64,000 nt of DNA from Flavobacterium oreochromis. Lineage in GTDB: Bacteria > Bacteroidota > Bacteroidia > Flavobacteriales > Flavobacteriaceae. Made by a program: the position numbers and the translations under genes. The notes below the pieces were generated by a model. That model was not told where the DNA came from. It made no database searches and worked only from the letters and a program-made list of their open reading frames with translations. How positions within the stretch are numbered: the stretch's first letter is position 1; each line of letters opens with the position of its first letter. Below are positions 1-8,504 of the stretch, one piece after another. The stretch spans positions 1,302,001-1,366,000 of the forward strand of contig NZ_CP067377.1 in assembly GCF_019565455.1 (NCBI RefSeq), written 5' to 3'.

Positions 1-1
1 C

Positions 2-931
2 TATCAAATGAATTTTGATGGTAAAGGAGAAACCTTTTTTGGAATTATAATTCTTAATTGGGTATTAAGTATAATTACTTTAGGATTTTACTATCCTTGG
101 GCTAAAGAAAAACGATTGAAATATTTGTATAGTGAAACTATTTTAGATGGAAGTCCTTTTGAGTTTCATGGAACAGGGAAAGAAATGTTTAAGGGATTTC
201 TAGTTAGTATAGCAGTTTTTTTAGGTATTGGCATTATCGTTGGAACTTTTTATATGTTGGATTACCAAGTTATCGCTACTTTATTACTAATAGGCGTTTT
301 GGTAGTAATTGTTCCATTTGCTATACATGGATCATACCGTTATAGAATGTCTAAAACTTCTTGGAGGGGTATTCGTTTTGGTTATAGAGGAAAACGTAAT
401 GAGTTAATTGTTAATTTTTTAAGATGGATGGGTTTAACTGTTTTGACTTTAGGGTTTTATGGAGCTTGGTTTACCATTAATTTAAGAAGATATATAATCC
501 AAAATATCCGTTTTGGAGATATAAAAATGGATTATAAAGGAAATGGGGGAGATTATTTTGTGATAAATATTAAAGGATATATTTTAACTTTATTTACTTT
601 AGGAATTTATGGTTTTTGGTGGCAAAAAGATATTATTGAATACTATGTCAATAATTTAAAATTGCATAAGGGAGATGATGAATTAGATTTTACTACTAAT
701 ATTACAGGTGGTGGGATTTTTAAATTCACTATAGTAAATATACTGATTTTAATGTTTACTTTAGGTTTAGGTGCAGCTTGGGTTGAAATGCGTATGATGA
801 AATTCTTATTTTCTTCTATACAATTAGAAGGAACGATTGATCTCAATACAATTAATCAAACAGAAGAAATTTATAAAGATGCTACTGGAGAGGATATTGA
901 AGATTTATTAGATATTGATTTAGTTATATAA
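2..931 (+). CDS. YjgN/DUF898-family multipass membrane protein (5' end probably cut by the window edge)
   Basis: Inner-membrane protein of unknown function. Four copies of a TLGxYxxW-type motif (TLGFYYPWAK, TLGFYGAW, TLGIYGFW, TLGLGAAW), each at the end of a hydrophobic segment, give the repeat pattern of the YjgN/DUF898 family. The first ATG is at base 8, but the frame is open to the edge and the family usually has several residues before the FxGxGxxFF motif, so the true start may lie outside the window. The stop overlaps the next start (TAATG), so it is probably co-transcribed with the M48 peptidase. Family assignment is firm; function is unknown. Confidence 0.8.
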   Translation, partial: YQMNFDGKGETFFGIIILNWVLSIITLGFYYPWAKEKRLKYLYSETILDGSPFEFHGTGKEMFKGFLVSIAVFLGIGIIVGTFYMLDYQVIATLLLIGVLVVIVPFAIHGSYRYRMSKTSWRGIRFGYRGKRNELIVNFLRWMGLTVLTLGFYGAWFTINLRRYIIQNIRFGDIKMDYKGNGGDYFVINIKGYILTLFTLGIYGFWWQKDIIEYYVNNLKLHKGDDELDFTTNITGGGIFKFTIVNILILMFTLGLGAAWVEMRMMKFLFSSIQLEGTIDLNTINQTEEIYKDATGEDIEDLLDIDLVI

Positions 932-2024
932 TGATAGTAACTAAGGTACAAGCTGTATATTATGATGGGGTTTCTTCCAAGCCTCATCATATCGAACTTT
1001 TTTAGATCGTAAGAAAAATTGTTTGTATTTCGAAAATGAAGGAAAAGGTTGGTTAAATTGGTCAATTCATGAAGTGAAATTGACTTCACAATCTAATTTA
1101 GTATCCTTACATTATAATTTGGATATTTCACAAAGTATTCAGATTACAGATCAGAAATTTATAAAAGATTTTAAGCAATATTTATCAGATAATAGACAAC
1201 TTGATTGGTATCAAAAAGTAGGAAAACTAAATTTAGGAGTACTACTTTCCGTTGCTATAGTCTTATTTGTTTTTATTATTATAAGTTATCTTTATGTAGT
1301 TCCTTGGTTTGGGGAAAAAGCAGCTATTTTGTTACCAGAAAGTTTTGATGATGAATTAGGAAAATCTGCTTTTCATCACTTCATATTAACTGAAAATAAA
1401 AATCAAAAAGAATCTAAATTACTACAAGAATTTTCTGATAATCTAAATCTAAATAATACTAAAAAATTACATCTTACAGTAGTCAATTCACCTATAGTAA
1501 ATGCTTTTGCATTGCCAGATGGAAATGTGGTAGTTTATAAAAGAATGCTGGATAAAATAAGTACTTATGAAGAATTAGCAGCATTAATAGGACATGAAAC
1601 GGCTCATATTAATAACAGGCATTCTGTAAAGTTATTGTGTAGAGATTTATCAGGTTATCTATTTTTGTCTGCAATATTGGGCGATATTAATGGAATAATG
1701 TCTATAATAGGACAACATGCGGATAGTTTATATTCACTCTCTTTTTCAAGGAATTTCGAAAAAGAATCAGATGAAGAAGGGTTTAAGCTGATGCTAGCTA
1801 ACAAGATAAACCCTAGAGGAATGATTAAATTATTTGAAGCTTTAGAAGAAGAAGAACATCAGGAAGGTATAAATGTTCCAGAATTTCTAAGTTCACATCC
1901 TATAACTCAGGACCGAATAAAAACTATACAAAAGTTAATTTCGAGTAAGCAATATAATTTTAAAAAAAATAAAAAGCTTGAAAGTATTTTTAATCAATTG
2001 AAACAAGAAGACCACTCTAAATGA
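931..2024 (+). CDS. M48-family zinc metalloprotease, membrane-anchored (one frameshift)
   Basis: Zinc endopeptidase of the M48 (HtpX/Oma1-like) family. The active-site motif HETAH (HExxH) lies near residue 220, and one strong transmembrane segment (about residues 98-118) precedes the peptidase domain. The first ATG after the upstream gene is at 931, overlapping its stop. It reads MIVTKVQAVYYDG and then stops at about 1003, within a TTTTTT run. Adding one T continues the frame as ELFLDRKKN into the downstream open frame and gives 364 aa. Without the correction the gene would appear to start at 1023 or later. Pairing with a YjgN-like protein suggests a shared envelope role, which is inference. 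Confidence 0.82.
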
Positions 2025-2034
2025 GTGGTTTTTT
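2011..2034 (+). terminator. Intrinsic terminator overlapping the M48 stop codon
   Basis: ACCACTC/GAGTGGT stem followed by a T run. The TGA stop (2022-2024) lies inside the hairpin. Confidence 0.8.
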
Positions 2035-2211
2035 ATATTTTAGCAATTCAAAAACTATCCTATCCTTTATTGAGTAGAATTATTTTAATAGAATATAAAA
2101 TCTTAAAAACTATAAATTAACTATTGAATTTGCTTTTGGTAAACTTCTTGTAAGAAGTATTTGTTTTAAAAAACAATTGTATAATAATTAGAACAATTAA
2201 AAAATACGTAT

Positions 2212-3071
2212 ATGAAAATATATCCTATAGAATCTGGAAATTTTAAATTAGATGGAGGAGCCATGTTTGGGGTTGTACCTAAAACTATTTGGAATAAAAC
2301 TAATCCAGCAGATGCTAGTAACTTGATAGATATAGCAGCTCGTTGTATGTTAATCGAACAAGGAAATCGCTTAATCTTAATTGATACAGGAATGGGGAAT
2401 AAGCAGTCAGATAAATTCTTTGGTTATTACTCATTATGGGGAAATGATACATTAGATAAATCATTAGCTAAATATGGTTTTCATCGTCAAGATATAACAG
2501 ATGTATTTATGACTCATTTACATTTTGATCATTGTGGAGGATGTGTAAACTGGAATCAAGATAAAACAGGATATGAAGTCGCTTTTAAAAATGCTATTTA
2601 CTGGACTAATAAAAATCATTGGGAATGGGCAACGAATCCTAATGCTCGTGAAAAAGCTTCTTTTTGAGTGAAAATATTTTACCAATTCAAAATAGTGGCC
2701 AGCTAAAATTTATAAACAAGCCTGACTCAGATTATGGTATTTCTGAGGAATTAAACTTTGGTATTCTATATGTTGATGGACATACTGAAAAACAAATGAT
2801 TCCCCATATACAATATAAGGATAAGATGATCGTTTTTATGGCAGATTTATTGGCTACAGCAGGTCATGTGCCTTTACCATATGTAATGGGATATGATACT
2901 CGTCCGTTATTAACATTATCAGAAAAAGAAAAGTTTTTGAATTTAGCTGCTGAAAAGAATTTTTATCTATGGTTAGAGCATGATGCGCATAATCCTATTA
3001 TTACAGTTGAAAGAACAGAAAAAGGAGTTCGATTAAACGAAACTTTTCAATTAGAAGATGTATTAATCTAA
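2212..3071 (+). CDS. MBL-fold metallo-hydrolase (one frameshift)
   Basis: Metallo-beta-lactamase-fold hydrolase. The metal-binding motif THLHFDHCGG (HxHxDH) is near residue 102, and a later DGHTEKQMIP segment and a LEHDAH segment supply further candidate metal ligands. The frame breaks at about 2663 in a T5 run (ASF then stop). One extra T gives ASFLSEN and joins the halves into 286 aa, a usual length for AttM/lactonase-like or AHL-lactonase-like hydrolases. No signal peptide is visible, so it is probably cytoplasmic. The substrate cannot be told from sequence. It appears to be a single-gene unit. Confidence 0.82.
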
Positions 3072-3131
3072 TGTTAAAACAACATTTTATATTAAATAAA
3101 CTAAAGATATTTACAGCCTAAAATTATATTT

Positions 3132-4741
3132 ATGAGAATTTTAAGAACGATAACTTTTACAGGCTCTATAGCAATGATGATAGCTAGTTGTAGCGCACCA
3201 AAAGGAATTGTAAGCATTGATCCTAAAAAAATTGATCAAATGCCTTTGAAAATGACCCCAATTAAAGAAAAAGATTTACAACGTTGGAGTCATTTAGATC
3301 TTGTTAAAGATACAATTCCAGGAATGGGAGTTGATAAAGCTTATACCCAATTATTAAAAGGTAAAAAAGCAAATAAAATTATTGTGGGAGTTATTGATTC
3401 AGGAATTGATATTGAGCATGAAGATTTAAAACCAGCCATCTGGAAAAATACAAAAGAAATTCCAGGAAATAAAAAAGATGATGATAATAATGGATATATT
3501 GATGATATACACGGATGGAATTTTTTAGGAGATGCTGATAATGAACAATTAGAATTAACCCGTATTGTAAAAAAAGGGAACGATGGTTCAGCTCAATATG
3601 AAAATGCTTTAGCTCTTCTAACTCAAAAAAATCAGAGTTAGAACCTCAAAAAAATCAAATTGATGCCATTGTAAATGCAGATAAGAATATTGCAGAATAT
3701 TTAAAAAAGAAAAATTATACTCTTGCGGAAGTAAAAGCTATCAAAACAATAAATCAATCTTTACTTCAATCCCAAAATATTATTGGTCAAATATTATCTA
3801 ATATGGGGGGAGATAAATCAAAATTTGATGCTGAAATAGGTGAGTATAAAGAATACGTTTATGATCAGCTAAACTATAATTTAAATACTGAGTTTGATGG
3901 ACGTAAACCAGTAGGGGATAATCCATATGATATTACTCAAACACAATATGGAAACAGTAATGTAATGGGGCCTAAAAAAGAAAGTGGTAAACATGGAACG
4001 CACGTTGCCGGTATTATTGCTCAGACTAGAGGAAATGGAAAAGGAGGAGATGGAGTAGCTTCAGAATATGTCCAAATCATGGCATTACGAGCAGTTCCAA
4101 ATGGAGATGAATATGACAAAGATATTGCTTTAGCTATACGTTATGCTGTAGATAATGGAGCTAAAGTAATTAATGGAAGTTTTGGAAAAGCATTCTCTCC
4201 TAATAAAGAATGGGTGTATGATGCTATTAAATATGCAGCTTCTAAAGATGTGCTTTTTGTACACGCTGCAGGTAATGATGCAGAAAATATTGATATAAAG
4301 CCTAATTTTCCTAATGATGCAGAAGGGAGTAATCCTGAATTTGCAAATAATGTAATTACAGTAGGAGCTTTAAATTATGAGTATGGATCAAAAGTAATGG
4401 CTAATTTTTCTAACTATGGAAAAGAAAATGTAGACGTTTTTGCTCCAGGAGTTAAAATCTATGCAACAGTACCCAATAATCATTACGAATATTTACAAGG
4501 TACCTCAATGGCATCACCTAATGTTGCAGGAGTAGCAGCCTTAATCAGAGCTTTTTATCCATCATTAAAAGCTGTTCAAGTAAAACAAATTTTAATGGAA
4601 TCAGGTATCCCATTAACTAATACCTTTGCTTTAGCAGGTGAAAATACAGAACCTACTACTTTAGATAAAATTTCTAAATCAGGTAAAATAGTAAATGCTT
4701 ATAATGCCCTAATAATGGCTGAAAAATTAGCAAAAAAGTAA
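3132..4741 (+). CDS. S8 subtilisin-like serine protease, lipoprotein (one frameshift)
   Basis: Secreted subtilase anchored as a lipoprotein: hydrophobic N-terminus and lipobox IASC with Cys20. The catalytic triad is visible as Asp in VIDSGID, His in GKHGTHVAGI and Ser in GTSMASPN. A long insert of about 190 residues between Asp and His is typical of Bacteroidetes homologues. The frame breaks between about 3605 and 3622; one missing base there restores a continuous reading (SKKSELEPQ...) through 3642-3802 and gives 536 aa. It is followed by its own terminator and then the M1 peptidase, so two exported peptidases sit side by side. Confidence 0.87.
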
Positions 4742-4758
4742 CTATTAGTTTAAATTGT

Positions 4759-4766
4759 TATATTTG
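4759..4766 (+). promoter_or_regulatory. -7 box TATATTTG upstream of the M1 aminopeptidase
   Basis: Perfect Bacteroidetes -7 box (TAnnTTTG). Its start point would fall inside the S8 terminator hairpin just downstream. No TTTG is seen at the -33 spacing. Confidence 0.4.
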
Positions 4767-4767
4767 G

Positions 4768-4791
4768 AAGGGATTTTTATCCCTTCTTTTT
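4768..4791 (+). terminator. Intrinsic terminator after the S8 protease
   Basis: AAGGGAT/ATCCCTT stem followed by CTTTTTT. Confidence 0.8.
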
Positions 4792-4803
4792 TATTTTATA
4801 GAT

Positions 4804-6668
4804 ATGAAAAAATACGTATTATTCTTTTTCCCTTTATTGACTTTAGCTCAAAAAAGTCCTAACCCTGGTTATTGGCAACAACATGTTGATTATAAAATGG
4901 AAATCAATATGGATGTGAAAAACTATCAATATAAAGGAAAACAAACATTAGTATATACTAATAATTCTCCTGATACTTTAAAAAGAGTATATATTCATTT
5001 GTATAATAATGCTTTTCAACCTAATAGTCCTATGGATGCCCGCTTGAAGTCAATTAAAGACCCAGATGGACGTATGGTAAATAAAGTGAAGATAGGAGAC
5101 AAAGAAATAAAAGAAAGCAGAATAAGTTTATTAAAACCTAATGAAATAGGATATTTGGTAGTAAACAATATCAAACAAGACGGAATGGTAGTAGCAAGTA
5201 AACAGGCGAGTACTATTTTAGAAGTAGATTTAGCCAAGCCTTTGATGCCTAAAACCTCTACAACTTTTACAATGGATTTTGATGGACAAGTGCCTGTTCA
5301 AATTCGTAGAAATGGAAGAAATAACAAGGAAGGAATTGAATTTTCAATGGCACAATGGTATCCTAAAATGGCAGAATATGATGTAGATGGTTGGCAAGCA
5401 GATCCCTATATTGCACGTGAATTTCATGGGGTTTGGGGTAATTTTGATGTTAAAATCACAATTGATAAAGATTATGTGTTAGGAGCTAGTGGTTACCTTC
5501 AGAATGCAAATGAAGTAGGGAAAGGGTATGAAGATAAAGAAGTTAATGTGTCTTACCCTAAAAAGTCCAAAACTTTAACATGGCACTTTGTTGCGCCTCA
5601 AGTTCATGATTTCACATGGGCCGCTGATAAAGAATACCTTCATGATAAATTAGTTCGCCCTGATGGAGTTACGCTACATTTTTGTACCAAAATAAATCTG
5701 AATTTATCCAGAATTGGAAAAATTTACAAGCTAAAACTTCTCAGTTAATGGATGTATACAACAAAACGGTTGGGCAGTATCCTTATAAACAATATTCAGT
5801 TATTCAAGGAGGTGATGGAGGTATGGAATATGCTATGTGTACTTTAATTCTAGGAGAAGGAACTGAAGAAGGTTTAGTTGGAGTGACAGCTCATGAAATG
5901 GCACATTCATGGTTTCAACATATATTAGCAACAAATGAAAGTAAATATAGTTGGATGGATGAAGGTTTTACTACTTGGTTAGAAAATTACGGTTTAAATG
6001 AAATAGCAGATAAAAAAGTAGAAAACCCACATGAGGACTCTTATAAATCATATTTTTCATTAGTTAAGTCAGGAAAAGAACAACCACAGACTACTCATGC
6101 AGACCACTACGATGAAAACAGACCTTATAGTGTGCAAGCTTATAGTAAAGGTAATTTGTTTTTAACACAACTAGAATATCTTATAGGAAAAGAAAACCTA
6201 TTAAAAGTTTTAAGACGTTATTATACGGATTTTAAATTTACACATCCAACGCCAACAGATATTATTCATACTGCTGAAAAAATAACAGGTGCTAATTTAG
6301 ATTGGTATTTAACAGAATGGACTAAGACAACTAATACAATTGATTATGCAATTAAGCAAGTAACTGAAGAAAATCAATCAACAAAAGTTACTTTAGAACG
6401 TATTGGAAGAATCGCCATGCCTCTTGAAGTAAAAGTTTATTATCAAAATGGAATCGAAGAATTATATTACATCCCTCAAACAGCTATGCGTTGGATAAAA
6501 CCAAACGAAACAGGAATTAAAAGAAATGATTTAGAAAGCTGGGATTGGGCTTATCCTACTTATGATTTTAATATACCTTCTTTGAAGCAAAATATAAAAT
6601 TAATAGTAATTGATGAAAAAGGAGCAATGGCTGATGTAAAAAAAGAAAACCAGTCTTATAAACTTTAA
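4804..6668 (+). CDS. M1-family zinc aminopeptidase, exported (one frameshift)
   Basis: Aminopeptidase N-type metallopeptidase. It carries HEMAHSWFQH (HExxH) followed 18 residues later by the glutamate ligand in WMDEGFTTW. The N-terminal MKKYVLFFFPLLTLAQ is a signal peptide, so it acts in the periplasm or outside the cell, trimming N-terminal residues from peptides. The frame breaks at about 5681 in a T5 run; one extra T reads LHFLYQNKSEF and joins both halves into 621 aa. It lies downstream of the S8 protease with its own candidate -7 box. The next downstream hairpin (6695-6730) probably terminates it. Confidence 0.88.
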
Positions 6669-6692
6669 TTATAATTTCTTATTTTATCTATA

Positions 6693-6790
6693 AAAAAGGC
6701 TTAAATAGAAGAAATCTATTTAAGCCTTTTCTCTTTTGTCCTAAATTTACTTACCGCAACGGTAAAGTAAATCTAATGTTATGCTATTTT
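6693..6790 (-). ncRNA. Array unit 1, degenerate small-RNA copy
   Basis: Direct repeats start at 6796 and 6816 (AATAATCGTT, AATAATGGTT). The CAAAAATA box is replaced by TGAAATA, so the -7 element is lost. The body is rewritten into a strong hairpin around 6747-6775 (TTTACTTACCG/CGGTAAAGTAAA). The terminal hairpin 6695-6730 has a different, 16-bp stem beginning AAAAGGCTTAAATAGA. It probably also serves as terminator for the M1 gene on the plus strand. Confidence 0.45.
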
Positions 6791-6905
6791 TTTGAAATAA
6801 TCGTTTAAGTAGACTAATAATGGTTAAAAGTAGTATGAAATGAATTGTTCTTCTTTTTATTAGTAACTGTAGTTCCCTTTAGAATCATGCGGAAAGTATT
6901 AAAAA

Positions 6906-7005
6906 TAAAAAAGACAGAATATAATCCTGTCTTTTTTGCCCCAAATCTACCATAACTTAACCTACTTATTGTAATGGTGAGTCAAAACTAGTGCAGTGAT
7001 TGAAT
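6906..7005 (-). ncRNA. Array unit 2, intact predicted small RNA
   Basis: Direct repeats start at 7015 and 7035 (AATAATCGTTGAAA twice). The -7 box is TATTTTTG (minus strand, 7011-7018). Estimated start is near 7005. The body contains ACCATTAC/GTTATGGT, able to pair around a 14-nt loop. The terminator is 6907-6937, an 11-bp perfect stem AAAAAAGACAG/CTGTCTTTTTT. Estimated length is about 100 nt. Confidence 0.6.
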
Positions 7006-7136
7006 TTTTCCAAAAATAATCGTTGAAATGAATTAATAATCGTTGAAAGTCTGGGAAATAATGAATTTTCTTATCTGTTTGATTATTAGTTGTATAGGTT
7101 GCTTTACTTTTGTAAATAGTATAAACGGGATAAAAA

Positions 7137-7236
7137 TAAAAAAGACAGAATATAATCCTGTCTTTTTTGCCCCAAATCTACCATAACTTAACCTACTTAT
7201 TGTAATGGTGAGTCAAAACTAGTGTAGTGATTGAAT
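7137..7236 (-). ncRNA. Array unit 3, intact predicted small RNA
   Basis: Direct repeats start at 7246 (AATAATCGTCTAAG) and 7266 (AATAATCGTTGAAA). The -7 box is at 7242-7249. The terminator is 7138-7168, identical to that of unit 2. The body differs from unit 2 by one base (GTGTAGTG versus GTGCAGTG), so the copies are very recent or kept alike by gene conversion. Confidence 0.6.
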
Positions 7237-7368
7237 TTTTCCAAAAATAATCGTCTAAGTGAATTAATAATCGTTGAAAGTGTAGTGAATGGTGAATTTT
7301 CTTATCTGTTTGATTGTTAATTTAATAACCTACTTTACTTTTGTAAATAATATAAAAGAAATAAAAAT

Positions 7369-7467
7369 AAAAAAAGACAGAATGTAATCCTGTCTTCTTT
7401 GCCCTAAATCTACCATAACTTACCTACTTATTGTAATGGTGAGTCAAAACTAGTGTAGTGGTTGAAT
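7369..7467 (-). ncRNA. Array unit 4, intact predicted small RNA with altered half-sites
   Basis: Direct repeats start at 7477 and 7497. Both half-sites read AATAATCGGTAAAA, so they changed together relative to the other units. The -7 box is at 7473-7480. The terminator is 7370-7400 with one A-C mismatch in the stem. The body has a one-A deletion (ACTTACC for ACTTAACC). Confidence 0.6.
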
Positions 7468-7587
7468 TTTTCCAAAAATAATCGGTAAAAAGGATTAATA
7501 ATCGGTAAAAGTATAATAAATAATTTTTTGGTATCTATTTGTTTGTTAAGGAGATATGTTTTTAAAAAAATATAAAAAGTATTAAAA

Positions 7588-7687
7588 TAAAAAAGACAGA
7601 ATTACATTCTGTCTTTTTTGCCCCAAATCTACCATAACTTAACCTACTTATTGTAATGGTGAGTCAAAACTAGTGTAGTGGTTGAGT
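7588..7687 (-). ncRNA. Array unit 5, intact predicted small RNA
   Basis: Direct repeats start at 7697 (AATAATCGTTAAAA) and 7717 (AATAATCGTTGAAA). The -7 box is at 7693-7700. The terminator 7589-7619 has a 14-bp stem ending GACAGAAT/ATTCTGTC around a 3-nt loop, so the loop sequence changed in a way that lengthens the stem. Confidence 0.6.
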
Positions 7688-7816
7688 TTTTCCAAAAATA
7701 ATCGTTAAAAAGAACTAATAATCGTTGAAAGTGTATTCAAAGGTGAATTTTCTTATCTATTTGATTATTAATTTGATAAGCTACTTTACTTTTGTAAATA
7801 ACATCAAAGGTATGAA

Positions 7817-8028
7817 ATAAAAGAGGCTCTCCCAAAAAGTCCAAAATCTTGTCATTTTGACCAAAGGGAGAAATTACATAGTACTGACTATGAAAATCCT
7901 CCTTCCGTCAGAGTAACAAACTGTGTGTTGATTTTTTACTTTTAGAACAGCCTCTTTTTGTCCTAAATTTACGATAACTTAAGCAGCTACTTATTGTAAT
8001 GGTGAGTTAAAACTAGTGTAATGGTTGA
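7817..8028 (-). ncRNA. Array unit 6, degenerate copy with a 120-bp insert in its terminator
   Basis: The stem AAAAGAGGCT (7819-7828) / AGCCTCTTTT (7949-7958) is kept, but its loop is replaced by about 120 bp (7829-7948). The direct repeats near 8040 and 8060 are eroded (GAATCATTAA, TAATTGTTTAA) and the -7 box is lost (TAAAAAGA on the plus strand). Probably not functional as a small-RNA gene. Confidence 0.4.
7819..7958. repeat. Dispersed inverted-repeat element inside array unit 6
   Basis: Ends AGAGGCTCTCCCAAAAAGT and ACTTTTAGAACAGCCTCT are imperfect inverted repeats. The right end contains TGTTGATTTTTTACTTTT, which also occurs at the right end of the element at 54465-54564. Both are ~100-140 bp and lie between genes, which suggests a small non-autonomous (MITE- or REP-like) repeat family. 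Confidence 0.5.
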
Positions 8029-8132
8029 GTTTTTTAAAAAGAATCATTAAAAAGATTGATAATTGTTTAAAGTGTATAAACGTAGTTTTTTTATCAGATA
8101 AATTATTAGTTTAGTATATTGTTTTTTAAAAA

Positions 8133-8235
8133 TAAAAAAAGCAGAATCTAATTCTGCCTTTTTTGCCCCAAATTTTTACCATAAACTAAACCTACTTACT
8201 GCAATGGTAAACCAAAATTAGCGTAGTGATTGAAT
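8133..8235 (-). ncRNA. Array unit 7, intact predicted small RNA
   Basis: Direct repeats start at 8245 (AATAATCGTCTAAG) and 8265 (AATAATCGTTGAAA). The -7 box is at 8241-8248. Terminator 8134-8164: the stem is GCAGAAT/ATTCTGC instead of GACAGAAT/ATTCTGTC, a paired change that preserves pairing. The body is the most diverged of the intact copies (ACTGCAATGGTAAACC) but keeps the CCTACTTA loop. Confidence 0.55.
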
Positions 8236-8348
8236 TTTTCCAAAAATAATCGTCTAAGTGAATTAATAATCGTTGAAAGTAGGAATTATTGAATAGTTTT
8301 ATTTTATTGATTTTTAAGGGCGTAGAAAGGAAGGGGGAAGTATTAAAA

Positions 8349-8450
8349 TAAAAAAGACAGAACCTAATTCTGTCTTTTTTGCCCTAAATCTACCATAAAC
8401 TTAACCTACTTATTGTAATGGTGGCTCAAATTTATAGAGAGTCTGAGTTA
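8349..8450 (-). ncRNA. Array unit 8, degenerate small-RNA copy next to purF
   Basis: The terminator 8350-8380 is intact (AAAAAAGACAGAA/TTCTGTCTTTTTT). Only one direct repeat remains (AATAATCGTTTAAG at 8459) and the -7 box has lost its final G (TATTTTTC). The lost half runs into the purF 3' flank, so this unit looks cut at the array boundary. Its hairpin could also terminate purF transcripts. Confidence 0.4.
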
Positions 8451-8504
8451 TATTGAAAAATAATCGTTTAAGTGTTTAAAAAAACCGACAAAATACATAC
8501 TTCT

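Larger units (their letters stand above)
6695..8474 (-). repeat. Tandem array of eight ~210-230 bp units, proposed multicopy small-RNA genes
   Basis: The whole 1.8-kb gap between the M1 gene and purF is made of eight diverged copies of one unit. The conserved core of each has three parts in plus-strand order: a hairpin with A-run and T-run flanks; a ~75-bp body containing CTACTTATTGTAATGG or close variants; and CAAAAATAATCG followed by a second AATAATCG 20 bp later. Spacers are less conserved. Five units (2, 3, 4, 5, 7) keep every element, while units 1, 6 and 8 are degenerate. Read on the minus strand, the order becomes direct repeats, -7 box TATTTTTG, ~100-nt body, terminator: a complete small gene. 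No ORF is conserved between units. Confidence 0.85.

Noticed and set aside
6695..8474. CRISPR array
   Set aside because: Units are ~210-230 bp (one ~340) with long, diverged conserved parts and spacers that are themselves related; no 25-40 bp repeat with unique spacers, and no cas genes in the window.
6695..8474. Integron attC array
   Set aside because: The conserved GTTGAAA resembles a core site only loosely, there is no integrase, and the spacers contain no cassettes.
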